Below are positions 13,881 through 18,549 of a stretch of DNA of 22,147 nt, one piece after another. The notes under the pieces are model-generated. The model had not been told where the DNA came from. It saw only the letters and a program-made list of their open reading frames with translations, and did no database searches. The stretch comes from a virus. The first letter of the stretch is position 1. Each line of letters starts with the position of its first letter. Location: positions 1 to 22,147 of IMG/VR virus record IMGVR_UViG_3300004804_000034, one strand, 5' to 3'. The position numbers were made by a program, and so were the translations under genes.

Positions 13881-14072
13881 TTAGTTCTGGACATCGATCT
13901 GGTTGGTCTCGGTCTCGGCGTAATACTCCGAGGTCATATTCTCGCCGGAGGACTTGCCCAGCGCGGCCTCGAAGGCCCGCGAGGCGTCCTGGCAACTGCC
14001 GCCCGTGAACCCCTTGGTCTCGAGCTTGGTCTCGCCCTTGGGAGAGACGACGATTTCGATGGTCTTGCTCAT
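13881..14072 (-). CDS. DUF2997 family protein, 63 aa
   Basis: The short protein MSKTIEIVVSPKGETKLETKG continues with FTGGSCQDASRAFEAALGK and ends NMTSEYYAETETN. This is the canonical DUF2997 pattern: an I.I.v.p.G....e..GF.G..C beta hairpin, an invariant-looking Cys at residue 27, an amphipathic helix with the form fe.alG, then T.EYY. The members I recall sit next to DUF1257 and AAA ATPase genes, as here. Its biochemical role is unknown; the hairpin-plus-helix shape might suggest a small modifier or adaptor. It starts five bases after the DUF1257 stop, with GGAGG in that gene's end. Confidence 0.9.
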   Translation of the reverse strand: MSKTIEIVVSPKGETKLETKGFTGGSCQDASRAFEAALGKSSGENMTSEYYAETETNQIDVQN

Positions 14073-14077
14073 GTGCT

Positions 14078-14440
14078 TCAAGCCTCCAGGGTGACGGTGA
14101 GCTTCACGGAGCCGTCGGACAGCGGCTCCTCGTAAACCGAATAGCCATTCTTGGCGGCCTCGAGCTTGGCCTTCTCGATGGCGTAGGCCTGCAGAAACGA
14201 ATCGAGCGTTTCCTGCTTGCCCCACGCGCCGTTGTAGTTGTCGAAATCCACGGCGCCGGTGCCGAGGTTCACGACCACCGGAAATTGCCAGCCGGGCAGC
14301 TTGACGCCGAGCCCTTCGCGCTGGACGCTGAAAACACTGAACTTGCCGACTGTGGGCTGCTCCCACTTCAGGCGCAGGCAGGCGGCACGAACAGCCTGCT
14401 CGTCACGCAGCTCGGTCTTGATCTGAACGATGTGAGACAT
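14078..14440 (-). CDS. DUF1257 (Ycf35-like) protein, 120 aa
   Basis: The protein starts MSHIVQIKTELRDEQAVRAAC, the typical DUF1257/Ycf35 opening. It continues with LGVKLPGWQFPVVVNLGTGAVDFDNYNGAWG and a helix LDSFLQAYAIEKAKLEAAKNG, then YSVYEEPLSDGSVKLTVTLE. This order (H....ikT...d..a...a, lpGW..Pvv, DNY.G.WG, L..f.Q.Y...ka, D Gsv.L) is what I recall for the family. Ycf35 proteins occur with Ycf46 in cyanobacteria and red-algal plastids, with unknown function. An excellent AGGAG lies six bases before the ATG. It is the first gene of the trio. Confidence 0.9.
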   Translation of the reverse strand: MSHIVQIKTELRDEQAVRAACLRLKWEQPTVGKFSVFSVQREGLGVKLPGWQFPVVVNLGTGAVDFDNYNGAWGKQETLDSFLQAYAIEKAKLEAAKNGYSVYEEPLSDGSVKLTVTLEA

Positions 14441-14443
14441 GAC

Positions 14444-14521
14444 TCACTCCTGGGTTTTGTTTTCGAACTGCTGCTGCTGCTGGCGATAGTCCAGCATGGC
14501 CAAATAAATCGCTTCCGACAC
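14444..14521 (-). pseudogene. 25-codon fragment duplicated from the 15029-15349 gene end
   Basis: From a GTG at 14521 the frame reads 25 codons (SEAIYLAMLDYRQQQQQFEN...) to a TGA at 14444. The C-terminus of the 15029-15349 protein reads QVAQYALKDYRQQHNNSKND, and the DNA of the two places is also very similar around the CGATAGTC / TCGAA blocks. The piece is therefore a partial duplication of that gene's 3' end, inserted between the 14523 gene and the DUF1257 gene. It may be translated as a leader peptide, since AGGAG of the DUF1257 gene overlaps its last codons, or it may be a relic. Confidence 0.6.
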
Positions 14522-14522
14522 G

Positions 14523-14993
14523 TTACTTTTTCTTGCGGGGTTTCTTGGCAGCCGCTTTGAGGCCGCACGGCCGTTTAGCAGCTGACGCCCGCCGACTAAC
14601 CTTCGCTTTTTTATCTGCTCGTTTCGCCTCAGCAATTCTGGAAACGAGCGCAGTGATGTCCGCATAAGTATCGTAATCCAAGTTTTCGGTTTCTTGCACC
14701 GGCGGGCAATGAAGCGCACAGTCGGCAATGCTTTCTAGTGCCTCCCAAAACGCGCGTTGTTCGCGCACTGCCTTGCAATACTCCGTAACGTATTCGCCGC
14801 GCACTTTGCCGGACTCAACATCAGTGATTTTTGCCAGCAATTCTTCGCATTTCTTGTCAGCGCGCTTAAACTTAGAAAGCACCTGATCGCGAATCCAATT
14901 GACTGTCTTTTTGTACCGTTCGCGTTCTGTTTTGTTCCGGCGCGCGACAATTTTTTTGACGCTCTCTTCGATTTGTGCTTTGATCGGCGTCAT
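14523..14993 (-). CDS. Lys/Arg-rich hypothetical protein, 156 aa
   Basis: The first 120 residues are helical and highly charged (MTPIKAQIEESVKKIVARRNKTERERYKKTVNWIRDQ...). Two Cys pairs are spread through the middle (KKCEELLAKI, DCALHCPPVQE). The last 35 residues are a low-complexity basic tail (KADKKAKVSRRASAAKRP...KKPRKKK) like those of DNA- or RNA-binding proteins. The ribosome site is weak (GGAG is 14 bases upstream). No family is recognised. Nucleic-acid binding is inferred only from the basic tail. Confidence 0.72.
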   Translation of the reverse strand: MTPIKAQIEESVKKIVARRNKTERERYKKTVNWIRDQVLSKFKRADKKCEELLAKITDVESGKVRGEYVTEYCKAVREQRAFWEALESIADCALHCPPVQETENLDYDTYADITALVSRIAEAKRADKKAKVSRRASAAKRPCGLKAAAKKPRKKK

Positions 14994-15028
14994 TCGTTAG
15001 TTTTGAACTCCAAGTTTGCTGCTGTGCG

Positions 15029-15349
15029 CTAATCGTTCTTCGAATTGTTGTGCTGCTGACGATAGTCTTTCAACGCATACTGAGCTACCTGCGCTGGATC
15101 TGCGCAGGCGTTATCTTCGAAGGCAAATCCCTCGAGGATGGCGACCATTTCTTCTCGACTGCAGTAATCGCCGATCTTTTGCGGGCCACGACTTGTGTCC
15201 AGCGTCATCTCGGCGACGTCTTTGAGAGTAATTGCGAAAGGAATTGCAATTACGTCGGCAAACTCTTTCCGGATGTTGTCAAGATACTGCAGCGCGTTTG
15301 CTACCGCGCCGGCATCTTGATCGCGTTCTTCGAGTGTGTACTTTGTCAT
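15029..15349 (-). CDS. Hypothetical protein, 106 aa, source of a duplicated fragment
   Basis: The ATG at 15349 overlaps the upstream stop as ATGA; a longer frame to 15397 is rejected. The protein (MTKYTLEERDQDAGAVANALQYLDNIRKEFAD...) is acidic and helical, with a central AEMTLDTSRGPQKIGDYCSREEMVAILEGF and a C-terminus YALKDYRQQHNNSKND. That end reappears as a diverged copy at 14444-14521. The domain may be a small alpha-helical regulator, but I do not recognise it. Confidence 0.75.
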   Translation of the reverse strand: MTKYTLEERDQDAGAVANALQYLDNIRKEFADVIAIPFAITLKDVAEMTLDTSRGPQKIGDYCSREEMVAILEGFAFEDNACADPAQVAQYALKDYRQQHNNSKND

Positions 15350-15627
15350 GAGACCTCTACTTCGGCTCTGGTTTCGATCCAAATACGTGCGCCGCACGAA
15401 AGCGGTTTATCCATACGCTGTACGACGACGCTTCCGCCGCGAATAGATATCTTTGAGCCAGTGTACGACTTGCCTTTCCACTGCACAGTCGTTGCTGGCG
15501 CGTCGCGTTTAGTTTTGATGTTGCTGCGGATTATGTGCTGGTTAACATGTATCCGCTTCAACGTTCCCGCAGGCATTACCACTGGCGTAGCTTTCCGCAC
15601 TGGTAACACCGGGCAGTCATTGGGCAT
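15346..15627 (-). CDS. Conserved-type hypothetical with IHVNQHIIR and PLSCGARIWIET motifs, 93 aa
   Basis: The order KRIHVNQHIIRSN (residues about 24-36), then TVQWKGKSYTGSKISIRGGS, then DKPLSCGARIWIETRAEV (about 72-89) follows a small, widespread hypothetical family that I recall from planctomycetes, actinobacteria and mobile elements, in which the vNQH and rPLSCGArvWvET blocks are most constant. No function is known to me. AAGGAG five bases before the ATG gives a confident start. A 15-bp hairpin lies 24 bases upstream. It starts the operon leading into the Ycf46 trio. Confidence 0.82.
   Translation of the reverse strand: MPNDCPVLPVRKATPVVMPAGTLKRIHVNQHIIRSNIKTKRDAPATTVQWKGKSYTGSKISIRGGSVVVQRMDKPLSCGARIWIETRAEVEVS
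15445..15452. repeat. AGATATCT element, copy 6, inside the 15346-15627 gene
   Basis: Plus-strand context is GAATAGATATCTTTGAG. It is within coding sequence but matches the intergenic copy at 12353 over 15 of 17 positions in reverse orientation. Confidence 0.55.
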
Positions 15628-15651
15628 GGCAGCTCCTTGCGCGCCAGGCCA

Positions 15652-15693
15652 ACCGCACCCGACAAAGTTTTACAGTCGTTTGTCGGGTGCGGT
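15652..15693 (-). terminator. Perfect 15-bp inverted repeat with 12-base loop
   Basis: ACCGCACCCGACAAA and TTTGTCGGGTGCGGT are perfectly complementary around a 12-base loop (15667-15678). It lies 13 bases after the 15707 gene's stop and 24 bases before the ATG at 15627. There is no T-run after it on either strand, so it may be a protein-binding operator, a leader stem, or a Rho-independent terminator of poor efficiency. Terminator is the weakest of these readings. Confidence 0.5.
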
Positions 15694-15706
15694 AACGGCC
15701 GGCAGG

Positions 15707-16381
15707 TCACTTCGGCAGATTCAGCAGCTGCTCGTAGGCGTTCAGCAGATCGCGAGCCGCTGGCAGCCCGCCACGCGCAGTGACAAACGCGGCTGCCGCT
15801 TGCAGCGCGTCGTAGCTGGGACCGCCGCCGACATGAGCAGGCCTGGCGCCAGGCGTCGATTTGACGCTGGACAGACTTCGCTTGGTGTCCGCCGCAGCGG
15901 GCTTGCCGGCCTTCTCCGCTTTGGGCTTGCTGCGGCGCGGCTCTGCGTTCTCGGCAGCTGTAGCATCACGTAGCGCGACGCTGACCTGCGGCGCGTGGAC
16001 AGTAACGCCCTTCGCCTTCAGCGCAGCAACGATATCGCGCGGGCGGATTTTTTCCTCTCCGGCCGCAACACGCGAAGCAATTTCCGATCGAATCAACTCA
16101 GCCTTGGTAGGCTCGGACTTTGTGGCATCAGCCATGAGTTCAACCTTCTTCTTTTTGGCGGCAGCCTGCTTAACGGCTCTTGCAGCCGCGGCCATCGCCG
16201 GGGACGGATCGTCGCTTCCAACAGCAGAAGCGACTGGCGCGGGCTGACCCCGCTCCAGTTCTGTAATGTCATCCTCGCCGCCGTCGATCACATCGCCTAG
16301 CGCAGGCAAAAAATCGGGGAGGACAATTTCGGCTTCCGGGCCAGCGTTCTGCATCCGTGCGCTTTTCGCGCGCTTGGCCAT
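15707..16381 (-). CDS. Planctomycete-type helix-turn-helix-like protein, 224 aa
   Basis: The ATG at 16381 is supported by GGAG six bases upstream. Residues 1-90 are Ala/Lys-rich and disordered. Residues 92-140 (TKAELIRSEIASRV...IRPRDIVAALKAKGVTVHAPQVSVALRDA) form a winged-helix-like DNA-binding pattern. Residues 141-190 are a basic linker. Residues 190-220 (DALQAAAAFVTARGGLPAARDLLNAYEQLL) form a C-terminal helical motif with GG...A...L. I know this architecture from many small planctomycete proteins, so host-derived origin is likely. The gene at 16447-16812 has the same two modules. Likely a DNA-binding regulator or chromatin-type protein; inferred, not shown. Confidence 0.82.
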   Translation of the reverse strand: MAKRAKSARMQNAGPEAEIVLPDFLPALGDVIDGGEDDITELERGQPAPVASAVGSDDPSPAMAAAARAVKQAAAKKKKVELMADATKSEPTKAELIRSEIASRVAAGEEKIRPRDIVAALKAKGVTVHAPQVSVALRDATAAENAEPRRSKPKAEKAGKPAAADTKRSLSSVKSTPGARPAHVGGGPSYDALQAAAAFVTARGGLPAARDLLNAYEQLLNLPK

Positions 16382-16446
16382 GATTGGCTCCAGAGGTCTA
16401 TCAATCACACTAACGCGTAAAAACTCAAAATCAAGTGGCTGATTTC

Positions 16447-16812
16447 TTACGGCTGGAACGCGCTCACAACGAGCTCAAATTCGTCCAGGCGTGCTTTGGC
16501 CTGCTTGAAGCCGCCGCAAACCTTGACAAGCTTCGCGGCGACATCGAGCCACTCGGGCTTTCCGCACGAAGAGCTTGCCGGCGTCGCCACTTTTTCGGCG
16601 ACTTTGTTTGCGCGGCGGCAGCGACTAAACCGCTTGCGGGTGAATTCATGCACTACACGATTAGCGTGACCGGCAGAAACCCAGACACCCTTTGCCGCCA
16701 TCGCAGCCACGACGTCAGCCGGCGCAGGAACTTCTTCATCGCGTTCCTGCAGTCTGGCAACGACGGCGCGCATCTGCTGCGCTTTGGTGGGGGCGTAAGT
16801 CTTGAACGCCAT
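16447..16812 (-). CDS. Planctomycete-type helix-turn-helix-like protein, short paralogue, 121 aa
   Basis: AGGAG five bases before the ATG at 16812 fixes the start (MAFKTYAPTKAQQMRAVVARLQ). Residues 9-55 (TKAQQMRAVVARLQERDEEVPAPADVVAAMAAKGVWVSAGHANRVV) align with residues 92-138 of the 224-aa neighbour. Residues 86-118 (EWLDVAAKLVKVCGGFKQAKARLDEFELVV) align with its C-terminal GG module. The central linker is basic and Ser/Cys-containing. It appears to be a condensed paralogue lacking the disordered N-terminus. The predicted role is DNA binding in the same regulatory circuit. Confidence 0.8.
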   Translation of the reverse strand: MAFKTYAPTKAQQMRAVVARLQERDEEVPAPADVVAAMAAKGVWVSAGHANRVVHEFTRKRFSRCRRANKVAEKVATPASSSCGKPEWLDVAAKLVKVCGGFKQAKARLDEFELVVSAFQP

Positions 16813-16830
16813 GAACACTCCTACAGATGG

Positions 16831-16856
16831 AAAGAAACCCGCGCGTAATGCTCGGG
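16831..16856 (-). terminator. Weak hairpin with TTTCTTT tract
   Basis: On the minus strand CCCG/CGGG arms with one mismatch and two inner pairs enclose ATTAC, followed by TTTCTTT. It lies between the 16889 gene and the ATG at 16812. The stem is short, so this is a tentative terminator. Confidence 0.35.
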
Positions 16857-16888
16857 CAAAGAAAGCGCGCGCAGATATCGGCGCTAAC

Positions 16889-17188
16889 TCAGACCGGTTT
16901 TACGTCTGGCTGAAACAAGAAATAAAACCGCGGAGAATCTAGATACATGGCCGTTCCGCGCTGTTTGGTTGGCAGCTCGACGACGGTGACGTACGGCGGA
17001 TGTACCGATTCGATCTTAAACTGCTGGGCGAACTCTTCTTCGTTCCACACCGTCGAATAAGCGGTTTCGAGCGCCGCGCGGGCCTCCCCGGCGTCAAAAT
17101 GCCCGTATTGTTGCGTCAGAATTGATACCAGCGTTTCGTTGTTTGCTGGAATACTGATCTCTGTGGTTGGCGTTGGTTTAGTCGCCAT
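16889..17188 (-). CDS. Hypothetical protein, 99 aa
   Basis: Starts MATKPTPTTEISIPANNETLVSILTQQYGHFDAGEARAALETAYSTVW, an N-terminal helical half. The C-terminal half contains strands (YVTVVELPTKQRGTAMYLDSPRFYFLFQPD). The start overlaps the previous gene by eleven bases, with GAG five bases upstream. No family is recognised. Confidence 0.72.
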   Translation of the reverse strand: MATKPTPTTEISIPANNETLVSILTQQYGHFDAGEARAALETAYSTVWNEEEFAQQFKIESVHPPYVTVVELPTKQRGTAMYLDSPRFYFLFQPDVKPV

Positions 17189-17558
17189 TTTTCTCGTCTG
17201 TTTTGTTTAATTGCGCCAGTTCATCGATTCGTGCCTTGATTTGTGAGGACAGTTCAGCGGCGTAACGATCGATCATCTCAAATTGCGAGAAAAGATCGTG
17301 TGTTACTTGAGTCGAAAACGCCGCCAGTCGTTTCAACAACATCAGCAGGCTAGCCAGGTAGGGCGGTTGCGGATTACGCAAACGCAGCAGTCCGGCCGGC
17401 GTGTTTTTTGGTTGCGTAGACCAAAGCGGGACAATCGCAATACCGTGCAGTTCTGGTACAGCGGTCATGGCAGCGCTGCAAAATTCGTCTGCGCGTTTGT
17501 ACAGTTCGACATCAAACGGAAGGCGGTCGGACTGAATTTCCTGCGGCGGCTGATCCAT
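17178..17558 (-). CDS. Hypothetical helical protein, 126 aa
   Basis: The ATG at 17558 has AAGGA eight bases upstream and is preferred to the ATG at 17567, which would put the ribosome site directly on the start codon. The protein (MDQPPQEIQSDRLPFD...) contains CSAAMTAVPELHGIAIVPLW and long helices (MLLKRLAAFSTQVTHDLF, IDRYAAELSSQIKARIDELAQLNK). The terminal part looks like a coiled coil. It overlaps the end of the membrane-protein gene by 47 bases. No function is recognised. Confidence 0.7.
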   Translation of the reverse strand: MDQPPQEIQSDRLPFDVELYKRADEFCSAAMTAVPELHGIAIVPLWSTQPKNTPAGLLRLRNPQPPYLASLLMLLKRLAAFSTQVTHDLFSQFEMIDRYAAELSSQIKARIDELAQLNKTDEKNGD

Positions 17559-17919
17559 TGTCGGCATCCTTGCCTGGCGGCGAATAACGCATTCGGGGCG
17601 GTAAAAACCCGTCCAGCAGATTTGACAGCCGCGTTGCCGCTAAGCTGTAGACCACCAGGCGGGCGACAGCTCCAATCGTAGCGCCGCACCAATCACCTAG
17701 CAAGACGAGCGCCAGCAGGTAAAACGGCACGTGGTAGCTTTTGCAGAAAGGGCACAGCAACAGTTCCAGCCACTTGCCCTTGAGCGTGTCGGGGTCGGTC
17801 GTATCTTGCAGCGCCTGGGCGTAAGCCCGAAGATCTGCAAAAATTGAACCCTTGTGCCAAACCTCGATAACTGCGCCAGTGGCAAACACGCTGGTGAAAA
17901 CGTCAAAAAAGTTGATCAT
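17512..17919 (-). CDS. Membrane protein with CPFC motif, 135 aa
   Basis: The ATG at 17919 has GAGG four bases upstream. The N-terminus (MINFFDVFTSVFATGAVIEV) is hydrophobic. LELLLCPFCKSYHVPFYLLALVLLGDW (residues 51-77) combines a Cys-Pro-x-Cys pair (56-59) with a transmembrane helix, and GAVARLVVYSLAATRLSNLL (83-102) is a second one. The CPFC...transmembrane layout recalls DUF1360-type membrane proteins. The tail is Pro/Gly-rich. Near a terminase it could be a lysis component, but no holin signature is definitive. Confidence 0.72.
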   Translation of the reverse strand: MINFFDVFTSVFATGAVIEVWHKGSIFADLRAYAQALQDTTDPDTLKGKWLELLLCPFCKSYHVPFYLLALVLLGDWCGATIGAVARLVVYSLAATRLSNLLDGFLPPRMRYSPPGKDADNGSAAAGNSVRPPSV

Positions 17920-17925
17920 GTGGCC

Positions 17926-18108
17926 TCACTTTTTTTTGTTTTCGGCTCGCTGCATCGTGTTGACAATCCGTAAAACGACGTAAGCCGCGACGAGTGCGGC
18001 AGCAAAGTCGACGCCGGTTGTGGTTCCAAGTCCCCAACCTAGGGCGGCGACAAAAATTAACCCAAGGCCGAAAATCAGAAAGTTGTTCTCATGTTTGTAG
18101 GGGGTCAC
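17926..18108 (-). CDS. Small two-helix membrane protein, 60 aa, GTG start
   Basis: GTG at 18108 overlaps the preceding stop as GTGA and is preferred to an upstream start at 18165 that would overlap the previous gene by 61 bases. The protein has two hydrophobic segments, NNFLIFGLGLIFVAALGWGLG and AAALVAAYVVLRIV, with a charged C-terminus (QRAENKKK). Size, two membrane segments and a charged tail fit a class II holin, but no family match is claimed. It precedes the CPFC membrane protein by six bases. Confidence 0.65.
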   Translation of the reverse strand: MTPYKHENNFLIFGLGLIFVAALGWGLGTTTGVDFAAALVAAYVVLRIVNTMQRAENKKK

Positions 18109-18329
18109 GGGGCGGTTGTGTCTCCGTGCGGCCAGACTTGCGTGCGCGCGTTGTCTGGCGCGCATTTGTCGTGAATCAAAGTGGGCAGCGGAAGCGGCGC
18201 TTCCAGCTTGAAGTGCAGTGCAAGATTATCCGGCAAGTACACGTTCGGGCCGGGGCCGCGCAACGTGGACCGCAGATACGGCTCGCGACGTTCTTGGTAC
18301 AACTTAGCGTTATGGCCAATGGTAGGCAT
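18105..18329 (-). CDS. Small hypothetical protein, 74 aa
   Basis: GGAG six bases before the ATG at 18329 fixes the start (MPTIGHNAKLYQERREPYLRSTLRGPGPNVYLPDNLALHF). The protein is basic and Pro-rich and ends WPHGDTTAP. The stop overlaps the next gene's GTG. A strong inverted repeat with T5 lies 15 bases upstream. No family is recognised. Confidence 0.68.
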   Translation of the reverse strand: MPTIGHNAKLYQERREPYLRSTLRGPGPNVYLPDNLALHFKLEAPLPLPTLIHDKCAPDNARTQVWPHGDTTAP

Positions 18330-18340
18330 GTGCAACTCCA

Positions 18341-18383
18341 TAAAAACCTGGACGAGTCACCGTTTAGTATACTCGTCCAGGTT
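18341..18383 (-). terminator. 13-bp inverted repeat with T5 tract and AGTATACT in the loop
   Basis: The arms AACCTGGACGAGT and ACTCGTCCAGGTT (18345-18383) are perfect and enclose 13 bases, followed on the minus strand by TTTTT. It lies ten bases after the stop of the 18394-18549 gene. The loop edge contains the palindrome AGTATACT (18366-18373), which includes a good -10-like TATACT on both strands, but no -35 partner was found. It could be a terminator, an operator over a promoter, or both. Confidence 0.62.
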
Positions 18384-18393
18384 CTGTAACATA

Positions 18394-18549
18394 TCAGCCG
18401 CGACGACGGCCGTTGCCAAAGATAGTCGTTAAAACCCAACACAAAAGCACCCAAACAGAAGTTGTTGCTGTCTGAGCAATTTCATGGATGGAGTCTTCCA
18501 ACCACTGCAGCTCTGGTTCGTCGTCTGACTCGTCAGGATACTTGCGCAT
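18394..18549 (-). CDS. Small single-pass membrane protein, 51 aa
   Basis: The protein MRKYPDESDDEPELQWLEDSIHEIA is acidic at first, then has one transmembrane helix (TTSVWVLLCWVLTTIFGN) and a basic tail GRRRG, which suggests an N-out/C-in topology. The ATG at 18549 touches the terminase ATG. No Shine-Dalgarno is visible upstream, which lowers confidence; a longer frame to 18585 would overlap the terminase gene. A role in lysis or envelope interaction is only suggested by its neighbours. Confidence 0.55.
   Translation of the reverse strand: MRKYPDESDDEPELQWLEDSIHEIAQTATTSVWVLLCWVLTTIFGNGRRRG

Noticed and set aside
12372-14135. Long plus-strand frames (up to 359 aa) opposite the Ycf46-like and DUF genes
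   Set aside because: They are shadows caused by the GC-rich codons of the minus-strand genes; their products are low-complexity Arg/Ala/Ser strings with no motif, while the minus-strand proteins match known families.
15652-15693. Clear rho-independent terminator call for the 15-bp hairpin
   Set aside because: The stem is excellent but neither strand has a following T-run, so it is listed only as a possible terminator and more likely a leader stem or operator.
17919-17945. A-run before the stop of the 60-aa membrane gene as a frameshift site
   Set aside because: Neither shift leads into the frame of the next gene; one hits a stop within a few codons and the other is out of phase with the ATG at 17919.
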